This document shows, piece by piece, positions 6,162-6,725 of a stretch of 6,725 bases of DNA. This stretch comes from Streptomyces katrae (GTDB taxonomy: Bacteria > Actinomycetota > Actinomycetes > Streptomycetales > Streptomycetaceae), in contig NZ_JZWV01001075.1 in the NCBI RefSeq assembly GCF_000966975.1, positions 1 to 6,725 of the forward strand. Direction: 5' to 3'. The first letter of the stretch is position 1. Each line of letters begins with the position of its first letter. The position numbers and the translations under genes are program-made. The notes under the pieces are model-generated. The model ran no database searches. It saw nothing but the letters and a program-made list of their open reading frames with translations, and was not told the origin of the DNA.

Positions 6162-6626
6162 ATGAGCGAGTCCGCCGCCCAGCCCGCACCGCCCGCACTG
6201 CCGGTCACCTTCCGGCCGAACCGCACCCGGGCGGTGCTGCTGGGCGTCGGATCCGTCATGTTCGCCACCATCACGGCGATCGCCCTGCTGCTGGAGAACC
6301 TCAGCCCCGGCGAGCGGGTCAGCTTCGTCGTCACCGCCGTCCTGCTGTCCTCCGTCCTCGTCCTGCTCAGCCGCCCCAAGGTGGTCGCCGACGAGGCCGG
6401 GGTCACGGTGGTCAACCTCACCACCACCCGCCGCCTGGAGTGGGCGCAGATCCTGCGCGTCAACCTCCGCCCCGGCGACCCCTGGGTCTTCCTCGACCTG
6501 AACGACGGCACCAGCCTGCCCGCCCTCGGCATCCAGCCCGGCATCGCCAAGGCCCGCGCCATCGGTGACGCCCGCGCCCTGCGCGCCCTCGCCGAGACCC
6601 GCGGCACCGGCGGCGCCGGCCGCTGA
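6162..6626 (+). CDS. Small membrane protein with bacterial PH-like domain
   Basis: The 154-residue protein has a proline/alanine-rich start, then VTFRPNRTRAV (15-25), two hydrophobic helices (about 24-44 and 53-70) joined by the short loop ENLSPGERV, and a soluble C-terminal part from about 72. This part, RPKVVADEAGVTVVNLTTTR then RLEWAQILRV (71-100) and WVFLDLNDGTSLPALGIQ (108-125), has the alternating strand pattern of the bacterial PH-like domain (bPH_6 type) that follows paired membrane helices in many actinobacterial proteins. Function is unknown. The ATG at 6162 is 34 bases after hisG and has a rather distant AGAAGG (6144-6149). It may be co-transcribed with hisG, and nothing ties it to histidine synthesis beyond position. 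Confidence 0.82.
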   Translation: MSESAAQPAPPALPVTFRPNRTRAVLLGVGSVMFATITAIALLLENLSPGERVSFVVTAVLLSSVLVLLSRPKVVADEAGVTVVNLTTTRRLEWAQILRVNLRPGDPWVFLDLNDGTSLPALGIQPGIAKARAIGDARALRALAETRGTGGAGR

Positions 6627-6654
6627 GCCCGCCGCACCCGTCCGCTGCGTCCCA

Positions 6655-6682
6655 TTGCGGCGGCGATCTCAATGACTACCCT
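6655..6682 (+). promoter_or_regulatory. Candidate promoter for a gene beyond the right edge
   Basis: TTGCGG (6655-6660) and TACCCT (6677-6682) are separated by 16 bases and resemble the Streptomyces TTGAC/TANNNT promoter pattern. Transcription would start near 6689. No coding region begins in the remaining bases, so the target gene would lie outside the window. Confidence 0.4.
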
Positions 6683-6690
6683 GGTGGGGC

Positions 6691-6706
6691 GGCGCACCAC
6701 TGCGCC
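6691..6706 (+). other. Perfect six-pair hairpin near the right edge
   Basis: GGCGCA (6691-6696) pairs with TGCGCC (6701-6706) around the loop CCAC. It falls at the very start of the transcript expected from the candidate promoter just upstream. It has no T-run after it, so it is more likely a leader structure than a terminator for the preceding gene. Confidence 0.4.
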
Positions 6707-6725
6707 CACCCACCCGCCCCGGGAT

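Noticed and set aside
1..6725. Mobile elements, CRISPR arrays, tRNA or rRNA genes
   Set aside because: No transposase or integrase sequence, regularly spaced array, tRNA cloverleaf or rRNA-like stretch was recognised, and the gene order is that of a conserved chromosomal locus.

Overview
The very high GC content, strong third-position G/C bias, frequent GTG starts and gene content point to a Streptomyces or a close relative in the Streptomycetaceae. This assignment comes from recognised protein and promoter motifs, not from a database search.

Layout. Bases 1-80 hold the first codons of a minus-strand gene for an exported protein. Its promoter, at about 199-240, carries two dre-like 12-bp repeats typical of Streptomyces chitinase promoters, so the gene is probably a chitinase or another chitin-utilisation gene. 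Bases 81-378 are a divergent intergenic region. An FMN riboswitch lies at 379-504, followed by an unusually long 169-nt leader rich in hairpins. Then come five plus-strand genes of riboflavin synthesis and uptake: ribD, ribE, ribM, ribBA and ribH. The first four abut or overlap (0, -4 and -4 nt), so they are very probably one translationally coupled, FMN-controlled operon. Further downstream on the same strand are hisE and hisG (histidine steps 2 and 1), a small two-helix membrane protein with a bacterial PH-like domain, and a promoter-like element with a hairpin at the right edge.

How the genes work together. The GTP cyclohydrolase II half of RibBA opens the GTP ring. RibD deaminates and reduces the product. 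The other half of RibBA should make the four-carbon dihydroxybutanone phosphate. RibH condenses the two branches into lumazine, RibE converts lumazine to riboflavin, and RibM imports riboflavin. High FMN would shut the operon down through the riboswitch.

Main anomaly. RibBA lacks about 15 residues exactly where the acidic catalytic and metal-binding loop of dihydroxybutanone phosphate synthase should be (junction near 3170/3171). The frame is kept and the rest of both domains looks intact. That half is predicted to be inactive, while the GTP cyclohydrolase II half keeps all its signature residues. The rest of the window is a conserved actinobacterial locus, and I see no wholly new system in it.
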